In this document: positions 6,817 through 12,808 of the stretch, piece by piece
Position numbering within the stretch: position 1 is the first letter of the stretch
Layout of the letters: every line of letters begins with the position of its first letter
Source: PALSA-505 sp035308365
Lineage (GTDB): Bacteria; Actinomycetota; Actinomycetes; Streptosporangiales; Streptosporangiaceae
Length of the DNA stretch: 15,398 bases
Assembly: GCA_035308365.1 (NCBI GenBank)
Contig: DATGGU010000145.1
Coordinates: 1-15,398, forward strand
Direction of reading: 5' to 3'
The notes under the pieces: generated by a model
The model's database searches: none
The model's input: only the letters and a program-made list of their open reading frames with translations
Told to the model about the DNA's origin: nothing
Position numbers and translations under genes: made by a program

Positions 6817-7080
6817 CTAGGCGGCTGGGGAGGCTGCTGGGGTGTTCGTCTCCGCGGCCCGGCCACTGTGGGCCGCGACCGTGTGGGTCTGGAGTGGCAG
6901 ATCCGTGGGGCGATGCGGTCCTATCGCGTCGCCGGACGGAAGCAGCTCGCCGGTGTCTTCGAAGATGACAATGCCGTTACAGAGCAGGCTCCATCCCTGC
7001 TCTGGATGGCAAATTATGGTGCGTGCCGCCTCACGATCCGGTGCGGAAGCATCCGGACAGGCAGGCGTATGCGGGCACAT
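6817..7080 (-). CDS. DUF5999 family protein
   Basis: An 87-residue protein recognised from the conserved DUF5999 pattern common in actinobacteria: a Cys near the start (MCPHTPACP), then SAPDREAARTI, HPEQGWSLLCNG, VIFEDTGELLPSG and APHRP-like IGPHRPTD. Function is unknown. It is small and soluble, and the conserved cysteines and histidine near the N-terminus could bind a metal (inference). A strong AGGAGG (complement of 7088-7093) lies seven bases before the ATG and fixes the start. A TAGAAT -10 and palindromes lie upstream. The C-terminal ~25 residues are low-complexity and probably unstructured. Confidence 0.85.
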   Translation of the reverse strand: MCPHTPACPDASAPDREAARTIICHPEQGWSLLCNGIVIFEDTGELLPSGDAIGPHRPTDLPLQTHTVAAHSGRAAETNTPAASPAA

Positions 7081-7124
7081 AGCAGTGCCTCCTGGTCATT
7101 TTCCTTCGTTATCGTCTCCGTCAC

Positions 7125-7172
7125 ATTCTAGTGTGCCGGACGAGTGAACGTTCACAACATAGTCCGTTGTGA
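7125..7172 (-). promoter_or_regulatory. Promoter and overlapping palindromes upstream of the DUF5999 gene
   Basis: On the reverse strand a TAGAAT -10 box (complement of 7125-7130) lies about 45 bp before the ATG. The perfect 12-bp palindrome GTGAACGTTCAC (7144-7155) covers the -35 position. It overlaps a second inverted repeat, TCACAAC-N7-GTTGTGA (7152-7172). This arrangement suggests a repressor operator on the -35. No match to a known regulator is claimed. Confidence 0.55.
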
Positions 7173-7363
7173 CTGTTTCCCTGGTCCTCCTTTAGTGTTT
7201 CCCGTGCATATACGCAGTGATATTAATTGACTACACTATGTGACGCGGTGGACTACCTGACATCATCCAGATTGCCCCCGCGGGAAGCCATGTGCGCGCA
7301 GACACGCCGGCGCCGTGCACCGTCGTCATGGCCACGGCCAGCCGGCGGGTGGGAACGAATTTT

Positions 7364-7756
7364 TCAGGCGGCAGGTGCCGGAGGCAGCCGGACGATGCCG
7401 CCGAGCCGGTGAGCTTCACGCAGCGTGAGCAGCGCTTCCGCCTCTGCTGTCCAAATCTTGACGGCGGCCGTAGCCTTGGCCTTCCTGCGGTAGATCCGGT
7501 CGTCGTAACCACGGGGCCCAATGGCCGCACGCTCGGCCGCGAAGGCGGCCCGCATCACCGCGGTGAGAGCGGCGTCCAAGGTCTTGCCAAGATCGTGCTG
7601 TTCGTCCAGTGGCGCGCCGCTGGACTGTGCCTGGCGGAGTTTGGCCTCGGCGGCCCGGGCCTCATCGAGCAGCTCGCTGAATTTTCCCGCCAACTCGACA
7701 TCCGCGGCATACTGAGCTTCCGCCTCCTGGCTCACACGGCGGCCGCCAAACACCAT
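7364..7756 (-). CDS. Hypothetical protein, helical and Ala/Glu-rich, 130 aa
   Basis: I do not recognise the family. The protein starts MVFGGRRVSQEAEAQYA and is rich in Ala, Glu, Arg and Leu. Long stretches without Pro or Gly (such as ELLDEARAAEAKLRQAQ and KATAAVKIWTAEAEALLTLREAH) suggest amphipathic helices or a short coiled coil. There is no signal peptide or membrane segment. The evidence that it is real: GAGGGAG sits well placed before the ATG (complement of about 7762-7768), codon third positions are GC-rich, and a GATAAT -10 (complement of 7798-7803) gives a short 5' UTR. It is in the same orientation as the DUF5999 gene 283 bp downstream, but that gene has its own promoter. Confidence 0.62.
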   Translation of the reverse strand: MVFGGRRVSQEAEAQYAADVELAGKFSELLDEARAAEAKLRQAQSSGAPLDEQHDLGKTLDAALTAVMRAAFAAERAAIGPRGYDDRIYRRKAKATAAVKIWTAEAEALLTLREAHRLGGIVRLPPAPAA

Positions 7757-8275
7757 CGTCTCTCCCTCTCAAGGGCACGAATTCACAAACTCGGTAAATT
7801 ATCTGCGAATTAACTGCGCAGTAAGCCCGGCCAGTTCTGTAAGCGAAGTAATGCTATCCAGCTAAGCAGGTTAGCAAGGTAGCAGGACCGGCTGGCCCAC
7901 CGCCATCCAGGCAAGGATAAGGCCCACCCGGTGACTCACCGGGCGCGGGATGGGGATGGGCCGGCCCAGCGTGTCATGTCCGGCCGGCCCGCGCCTCGCG
8001 GCGCAGCAGCAGCGGGCGAAGCCCGGTGGTCCCTTGTGGATAACCTGGGGATGGTTTGTGTATATCTGCTGGGCTGGAGTCCGGGAGGCGTCCGCATCGG
8101 GGCGGTAACACGACGAACGGGGGCATATGTGTCCAGGATTCATGTCACGAAAGGTGGCGGGGAGGCGGGGACTCTGGCACTCTGTCTAACCCGGGGTTCG
8201 CCAGGCCCAGCTCATCAGCAGCGGGGGAGCGGGCCTGCGGATTGCCGATCCCGGGGTGCTGGCAGGGAGGGGACC
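7757..8275. other. Gene-free stretch with palindromes and one DnaA-box-like site
   Basis: About 520 bp with no convincing gene; the open frames on both strands look like arginine-, glycine- and proline-rich GC-frame noise. Contents: the promoter of the 7756 gene at the left; a 17-bp perfect palindrome CCCGGTGACTCACCGGG (7927-7943); a GCGCC-N4-GGCGC repeat (about 7991-8004); one exact DnaA-box consensus on the reverse strand (TGTGGATAA at 8035-8043); and a TATATC motif at 8061 that might be a weak -10 for the rightward genes. Confidence 0.5.
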
Positions 8276-8308
8276 ATGGACCGCACCCGTACCGGCGGCG
8301 GCCTATGA
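8276..8308 (+). CDS. 10-codon minigene overlapping the next start (ATGA)
   Basis: It reads MDRTRTGGGL and stops at TGA, overlapping the ATG of the following gene in the sequence ATGA. A strong GGGAGGGG (8265-8272) precedes it at good spacing, while the following gene's ATG has no ribosome-binding site of its own. The likely role is translational coupling. Seen directly; function inferred. Confidence 0.42.
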   Translation: MDRTRTGGGL

Positions 8309-8949
8309 CGGACTGGTCGCCAGGCCAGGCGCTGTCCGCATTTCACGACGGGGTGACCGTGATCTGTGAGCTGGCTGGCCAGTTTTCCGCGGACGCGTGG
8401 CGGGCACTCACGCCGTGCTCCGAGTGGCGCGCGGCCGAGCTGGCCGGGCATCTGCGCTGCGTGGCGGATGATTACCACGAGTATCTGGATGATGCGCCGG
8501 CCAGCAGGCTGGCCAGGCTGATGGCTACCGGGGCGGATCCCGGGAAACTGGCCCGCAAGCTGGCCCGGCAGAACGCGGCTGAGCTGGCGGCGCTGCCCGA
8601 CGCGGCGGGGCCGGAGCATATCGCGGCGTTTGCCGCCTCGGCCCGGAAGTACGCGCTGCGGGCACGCCTCCTGTGGGATCTTCCGCACCACTGCTACCTG
8701 GGCACCGAGGTGAGCGTCGGCGCCATGGTGGGCTGGGTCTGCGCCGAGTGGCACCTGCATGCCTGGGATCTCGCCCGCGCACTGGGCAAGGACTACCGCC
8801 CGGCCGGGCCGGAGACCCTGCTGGCCGGCTGGCGGGCCGGCCTGCCTTACTTCGCCGTCAGCGAGGACGAGGCGGCCGTCGATGCCTGGCGCGCGCTGCT
8901 GCTGGCATCCGGCCGCTCGCCAGACTGGAGCCCGGTGGCCAGTACCTGA
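8305..8949 (+). CDS. Maleylpyruvate isomerase-family mycothiol-dependent enzyme (DinB/MDMPI_N fold)
   Basis: Members of this family are metal-dependent, thiol-cofactor enzymes of the DinB four-helix fold; in actinobacteria they are linked to mycothiol. The 214-residue protein starts MTDWSPGQALSAFHDGV, with CSEWRAAELAGHLRCVADDY (H49) and AEWHLHAWDLARALG (E148, H152). These give the expected His-Glu-His metal site at the usual positions. It is the length of the MDMPI_N domain alone, without the C-terminal domain of true maleylpyruvate isomerase. The substrate is therefore unknown (detoxification or S-transfer are possibilities). The start at 8305 overlaps a minigene stop. The class V aminotransferase-like gene follows 80 bp later in the same orientation and may be co-transcribed. 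Confidence 0.82.
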   Translation: MTDWSPGQALSAFHDGVTVICELAGQFSADAWRALTPCSEWRAAELAGHLRCVADDYHEYLDDAPASRLARLMATGADPGKLARKLARQNAAELAALPDAAGPEHIAAFAASARKYALRARLLWDLPHHCYLGTEVSVGAMVGWVCAEWHLHAWDLARALGKDYRPAGPETLLAGWRAGLPYFAVSEDEAAVDAWRALLLASGRSPDWSPVAST

Positions 8950-9029
8950 GCCGGGGCGCGGCCACCGGAGCGCGCCGGACCGCAGCCCGCTGGCCGGGGG
9001 CCGAGCAGCATGCGCGATGATCGGGAGCT

Positions 9030-10253
9030 ATGTCCTTCGATGTCAGACGTGTGCGGGCGGCTTACCCGGCGCTGGGCGACGGCTATGCCTATCTGGACGG
9101 TGCGGCGGGCACCCAGGTTCCGGGCCGGGTCATCGACGCGATCGCCGGGACGTACCGGGGCGGGCTGAGCAATACCGGCGGAGCGTTCCCGGCCAGCCAG
9201 CGCTCCGGTGAGGTGGAGGCGGCCTGCCGGCAGGCCGTGGCCGACCTGACCGGAGGAACGGCCGACGGGGTCATTCTCGGGCCGAACATGACCACACTGA
9301 CCTACCGGCTGGCCGCCACCCTCGCGAAGGACTGGGCCGAGGGGGACGAGATCGTCGTCTCCCGGCTCGATCATGACGCAAACATCCGCCCATGGATCCA
9401 GGCCGCGCAGCGGTGTGGCGCCGTCGTCCGGTGGGCGGAGGCCGACCTGGCCACGGGGGAGCTGCCGGCCGGCCAGTACCAGGAACTGATCGGCGAGCGG
9501 ACCCGGCTGGTCGCGGTGACGGCGGCCAGCAACGTGCTCGGCACCCGGCCCGGCGTGGCGGCGATCACGGCGATGGCCCGGGCGGCCGGGGCACTCAGCT
9601 ACGTGGACGGTGTGCACGCTACCGCGCACGGCCCCGTCGACATCGCACGGCTGGGGGCAGATTTCTACGCGACCAGCGCCTACAAGTGGTCGGGGCCGCA
9701 CATCGGCGCCGTGATCGCCGATCCCGGCTTGCTGGCCAGCCTGCGGCCGGACAAGCTGGCTCCGCAGGAGGACGTGGTGCCCAGCCGGTTCGAGCGGGGC
9801 ACGCTGCCGTTCGCCGATCTGGCCGGGGTGACGGCGGCTGTCGATCATCTTGCCGGGCTGGATGACCAGGCGGGTGGCACCCGGCGCGAGCGGCTGCTGG
9901 CCTCGATGGCGGCGGCGGAGCAGCACGAGCTCCGGCTCTTCCAGGTGCTCATCGACGGGCTGGCCTCGATGAGCCATGTGACCCTGTACGGCAAGGCGCA
10001 GCGCCGGACGGCGACCGCCTACTTCACCGTGGACGGTGTTTCGCCGCGCCAGGTGGCCGAGCGGCTGGCCGAGCGCCGGATCAACGTCTGGGACGGGGAC
10101 AACTACGCCTGGGAGGTGACCGGAGCGCTCGGCATCCGCGACAGCGGCAGTGCGGTGCGCGCCGGGCTGGTGCACTACAACGACGCTTCGGACGTGGACA
10201 GGCTGCTAGCCGCCGTGGCCGGGCTCGATGACCGGCGCCTCGCCGGAAGCTGA
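9030..10253 (+). CDS. PLP-dependent class V aminotransferase, cysteine desulfurase-like (TIGR01976 type)
   Basis: A 407-residue PLP enzyme of the NifS/SufS superfamily. Recognisable blocks: YAYLDGAAGTQVPGRVIDAI near the start, the VILGPNMTTLTYRLA cofactor-phosphate region, SRLDHDANIRPW, VTAASNVLGTRP, the PLP Asp/His block SYVDGVHATAHG, and the Schiff-base lysine in TSAYKWSGPH (K219). The C-terminal substrate loop reads RAGLVHYND where true desulfurases have RxGHHC; the catalytic cysteine is absent, as in the TIGR01976 (VC1184-like) branch. It is therefore probably not a sulfur donor for Fe-S clusters but a related lyase or transaminase. The ATG at 9030 is preceded closely by GGGAG. No sufBCD or other Fe-S genes are in view. 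Likely co-transcribed with the isomerase-like gene. Confidence 0.87.
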   Translation: MSFDVRRVRAAYPALGDGYAYLDGAAGTQVPGRVIDAIAGTYRGGLSNTGGAFPASQRSGEVEAACRQAVADLTGGTADGVILGPNMTTLTYRLAATLAKDWAEGDEIVVSRLDHDANIRPWIQAAQRCGAVVRWAEADLATGELPAGQYQELIGERTRLVAVTAASNVLGTRPGVAAITAMARAAGALSYVDGVHATAHGPVDIARLGADFYATSAYKWSGPHIGAVIADPGLLASLRPDKLAPQEDVVPSRFERGTLPFADLAGVTAAVDHLAGLDDQAGGTRRERLLASMAAAEQHELRLFQVLIDGLASMSHVTLYGKAQRRTATAYFTVDGVSPRQVAERLAERRINVWDGDNYAWEVTGALGIRDSGSAVRAGLVHYNDASDVDRLLAAVAGLDDRRLAGS

Positions 10254-10551
10254 GGCCAGGACCGCCGGGTGGCTCCGGGTCTCCCAGATCTCGACCGCCC
10301 CGGCGCAAGCCGCCGCCAAGCCGGGCAACGCCACCGGCGGCACTGCCAGCCCGGCCGGGATCAGCACCGCCAGCGCCACGAGAGCAACCAGCCGTGGCAC
10401 CGGCACCACGCCGAATACCGTCCACTTGAACAGCGCGTGACCGGCCAGGAACAGCGCGGGCCCGCCGGGGATCACCGCTCAGCCGGTCCAGCAGCAGGTG
10501 GGTGAGCTGGGTGACGGCGAACACGTAGACCAGGTCGAAGAACAGTTCCAT
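10206..10551 (-). pseudogene. ltrA-like (low temperature requirement A) pseudogene with internal deletion
   Basis: Two pieces of a multi-pass LtrA membrane protein are joined out of frame. The N-terminal piece reads RVTNMELFFDLVYVFAVTQL and then THLLLDRLSG (ATG at 10551, to about 10474), the hallmark start of LtrA. After a frame change at about 10470-10478 the C-terminal end follows: GGPALFLAGHALFKWTVFG, VPRLVALVALAVLIPAGLA, then AGAVEIWETRSHPA. The middle of the protein (most of its membrane segments, roughly 300 residues in normal LtrA) is missing. The C-terminal frame ends at 10206, overlapping the aminotransferase 3' end by 48 bp, which suggests the native stop was also lost. Family known from the N-terminal motif; decay seen directly. 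Confidence 0.75.
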
Positions 10552-10646
10552 GTTCGTGACGCGGTCACCGCTGAGCCCCGGACCCGGAGCAGCCGGGGCC
10601 CGCTGGCCATGGCGTCAGGCCTGCTCACACGATCCCCCGGGAAAGG

Positions 10647-10686
10647 CCTGAGCGGCCGCCGGGTTGGCGCCCGGCGGCCGCTCAGG
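10647..10686 (-). terminator. Strong hairpin terminator after the second binding-protein gene
   Basis: A perfect 17-bp GC-rich stem (10647-10663 paired with 10670-10686, loop TTGGCG) starts six bases after the stop codon of the reverse gene ending at 10693. The tail on the reverse strand is only TTT, weak for an intrinsic terminator, but this is common in actinobacteria. Confidence 0.75.
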
Positions 10687-10692
10687 AAACGG

Positions 10693-12555
10693 TCAGGGAT
10701 GGTTGGGGTTGAGCCAGATGTCGGTGAGGTCCGGCCCGGTGAGCTGCTCGGAGAAGCTCGCCGTGCCGTCGCCCGGCACGCTGTGCACGCGGGAACTGGC
10801 GAACTGCGCGACGTACTGGTCGATCAGCGGCACGACGGCCACCTGCTGCATCGCCAGGTTGTCGGCCTGCTCCCACAGCGAGGCCGCGGCCGACACGGAG
10901 GACGCCTTCTCCGCCTCGTTGATCAGCTTGTCCTCGGTCGGGTTGCTCCAGCAGCCGTCGTTCACCGTGTTGACGACGCAGTTGGTCTGGAACAGCGCCG
11001 GGATGACCGAACGGCCGTTGAGGCCGAACCAGTCCGGGTACCAGCTGCCGGTGGCCATGTCCCACTGGTTGGGCTTGTTGTTGGCCGGCGCGTTGCCCAG
11101 GTCGACGAAGTAGGTCGAGCCGTTCTCCGACTTGCCCTTGAGCGTGATCCCGCACTTGCCCAGCGCGGCCTGCATCGCGGTGAAGATGGAGGTGCCGACC
11201 GTGTCGTTCTGGTACAGGTAGGTGGCCTGGAAGCCGTGCGGGTATCCGGCCGAGGCGAGCAGCGACTTGCACTTGCTGGGGTTACCGGCGTTGCCCGGGG
11301 TCGGGTAGGGGTTGTACGGGGCGTAGCCGGTGTTGCCCGGCGGGATCTCGGTCGAGATGACCTTGTTGATCGCCGGCCCGCCGAGGATCTTCACCAGGTC
11401 CGCCTTGTTCACCGCGTAGGCGACCGCCTGCCGCACGGCCAGTTTGTTCATGGCGCTGCCGGAGTCCGGGCTGCGCAGGTTGAACACCAGGTAGTATGCG
11501 CTGTTGCTGTTCGGCCAGATGTGCAGTTGCGGGTTGCCCCGCAGGCCGGGGATCGACGTCGGTGGCACGGCCAGGTCAAGTTCCAGGTCCTGGGTGCCGG
11601 CCTCCATGTCGGCCAGCGCGGTCTGGGTCGAGGTCGTGCCCATGGTGACCACGATCTTGTTCACGTACTGGTGCCGGTCGGGGTCGGCGGACTGCTTCCA
11701 GGCCGGATTCCGGCTGAAGGTGATCGACTTGTTCGGGATCCACTGGGTGATCGCGTACGGCCCGTCGGACATCAGGTGCTGGCCGAGTTGCGCGCTGGCT
11801 GGCACGTAGGAGTCGTATTCCACCGGCCGGGCCGAGTCGAACGGCATCGCCATGATGTTGTTGAAGTCGCTGGCCGGCTGGGTCAGCGTGAAGTCCAGCG
11901 TGCTCGGGTTCGGCGCGCTCACACCGGAGATGTTGTGGCTGTTCTGGTAGGCGGCGATGTTGGCCGCGGTGGCCTTGGGGGCGTTCTTCGCGGAGAAGTA
12001 GTTCTGCTCGGCGGTGCAGTAGGACTGGAACCCGGCGATCGTGGCGGTGAAGTAGAGCTGGTTGCCGACCGGCGCGACCGGGTTGCAGAACGCCTTGTAC
12101 TCGCGGATGAAGTCGTCCGCCACCACCGGCCGCGGCGGAGTGGAGTTCCAGTCCACGCCGGACCGCAGATGGTAGGTGTAGTGCAGGCCGTTGTCGGTGA
12201 TCCCGCCGTTGGCCACGCTCGGCACCTGGGTCGCGACGTCAGGGACGAGCGTGATGGACTTGGTCCAGCCCGGCCCGCTGAGCGCGGTCACGTCCGCGGT
12301 TGGGTAGCTCAGCAGTTGCCGGGTGAAGACGCGCTCCAGGATGTAGTTCGCCACCAGGTAGGACGCCACCGTATCCAGGTTGTACTCCGGGCCACCGTTG
12401 GCGACGATGCGCAGCGTGCCGCCCGTCTCCAGGGAGCTGGAGGAACCCGACGAGGACGACGACGGAGAGTTGGACTTGCCGCACGCCGCCAGCACAGAGA
12501 CGGCGGCAAGAGCGACAGCGGCAAGTGCGATCGGGCGTTTGTGCTGGGATATCAT
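10693..12555 (-). CDS. ABC transporter substrate-binding lipoprotein, family 5 (peptide/nickel type), copy 1
   Basis: An extracellular lipid-anchored binding protein delivering a peptide-like or other small ligand to an ABC importer. The 620 residues start MISQHKRPIALAAVALAAVSVLAAC; the lipobox LAAC puts the lipidated Cys at 25, followed by a Ser-rich linker. Family 5 blocks: GGTLRIVANGG at the mature start, VATQVPS..ANGGITDNGLHYTYHLR, YDSYVPASAQLGQHLMSDGPYAI, ITFSRNPAWKQSADPDRHQYV, AVRQAVAYAVNKADLVK, IPPGNTGYAPYN, and the terminal WLNPNHP. It is longer than typical family members (about 530). AAGGAG (complement of 12561-12566) five bases before the ATG fixes the start. Six cysteines beyond the lipobox are conserved with copy 2. 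No permease or ATPase genes are adjacent. Ligand unknown. Confidence 0.9.
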   Translation of the reverse strand: MISQHKRPIALAAVALAAVSVLAACGKSNSPSSSSSGSSSSLETGGTLRIVANGGPEYNLDTVASYLVANYILERVFTRQLLSYPTADVTALSGPGWTKSITLVPDVATQVPSVANGGITDNGLHYTYHLRSGVDWNSTPPRPVVADDFIREYKAFCNPVAPVGNQLYFTATIAGFQSYCTAEQNYFSAKNAPKATAANIAAYQNSHNISGVSAPNPSTLDFTLTQPASDFNNIMAMPFDSARPVEYDSYVPASAQLGQHLMSDGPYAITQWIPNKSITFSRNPAWKQSADPDRHQYVNKIVVTMGTTSTQTALADMEAGTQDLELDLAVPPTSIPGLRGNPQLHIWPNSNSAYYLVFNLRSPDSGSAMNKLAVRQAVAYAVNKADLVKILGGPAINKVISTEIPPGNTGYAPYNPYPTPGNAGNPSKCKSLLASAGYPHGFQATYLYQNDTVGTSIFTAMQAALGKCGITLKGKSENGSTYFVDLGNAPANNKPNQWDMATGSWYPDWFGLNGRSVIPALFQTNCVVNTVNDGCWSNPTEDKLINEAEKASSVSAAASLWEQADNLAMQQVAVVPLIDQYVAQFASSRVHSVPGDGTASFSEQLTGPDLTDIWLNPNHP

Positions 12556-12579
12556 CGCGGCTCCTTAGTGCTTATCCCC

Positions 12580-12614
12580 AACGTGATTACCCCACGTTCA
12601 GTCGGATTGTCCAA
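12580..12614 (-). promoter_or_regulatory. Promoter with overlapping inverted repeat for binding-protein copy 1
   Basis: On the reverse strand TTGGAC (complement of 12609-12614) and GGTAAT (complement of 12586-12591) are 17 bp apart, a good -35/-10 pair. Transcription would start near 12579, giving a ~24-base UTR that holds the AAGGAG. The inverted repeat AACGTG-N7-CACGTT (12580-12598) has the -10 box in its centre, so a bound regulator would block the promoter. The rest of the gap (12615-12808) holds nothing I can name. Confidence 0.5.
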
Positions 12615-12808
12615 TCACCGGCGGACGGTGTGTCTGCGTTACCGCAGCTCACGACGCTACCGGTATAGAAGAGCGGCTGTATTGTGGTCCGCCCGTTACC
12701 ATCGCGGCGGCCGGGAGACTTATCCAAACCAGTTCCACGGGTCGGACGCCCAGGTCTGTGATCTACGGTAGCCAGCTAGCCACTCGTTGTTCGGAATAAG
12801 CCTCCGGC

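Noticed and set aside
7292..7813. Forward-strand 173-codon frame
   Set aside because: Opposite to the 130-residue reverse gene, which has better start signals and codon use; the forward frame has no ribosome-binding site and an irregular composition.
8035..8043. Replication origin based on a DnaA box
   Set aside because: A single site, no cluster, no dnaA/dnaN nearby and no AT-rich unwinding region next to it.
7871..8308. Two open frames of 90 and 125 codons on opposite strands
   Set aside because: Composition is Arg/Gly/Pro-rich without pattern; no start signals. Only the last ten codons of the forward frame have a ribosome-binding site and are reported as a minigene.
8847..10175. A 442-codon reverse-strand open frame
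   Set aside because: It overlaps the aminotransferase-like gene almost completely and shows no family motifs.
10498..12771. A very long open frame (757 codons) on the forward strand
   Set aside because: It lies antisense to binding-protein copy 1, is full of Arg/Gly/Val/His low-complexity sequence, and has no recognisable domain; it arises from GC-rich third positions of the true gene.
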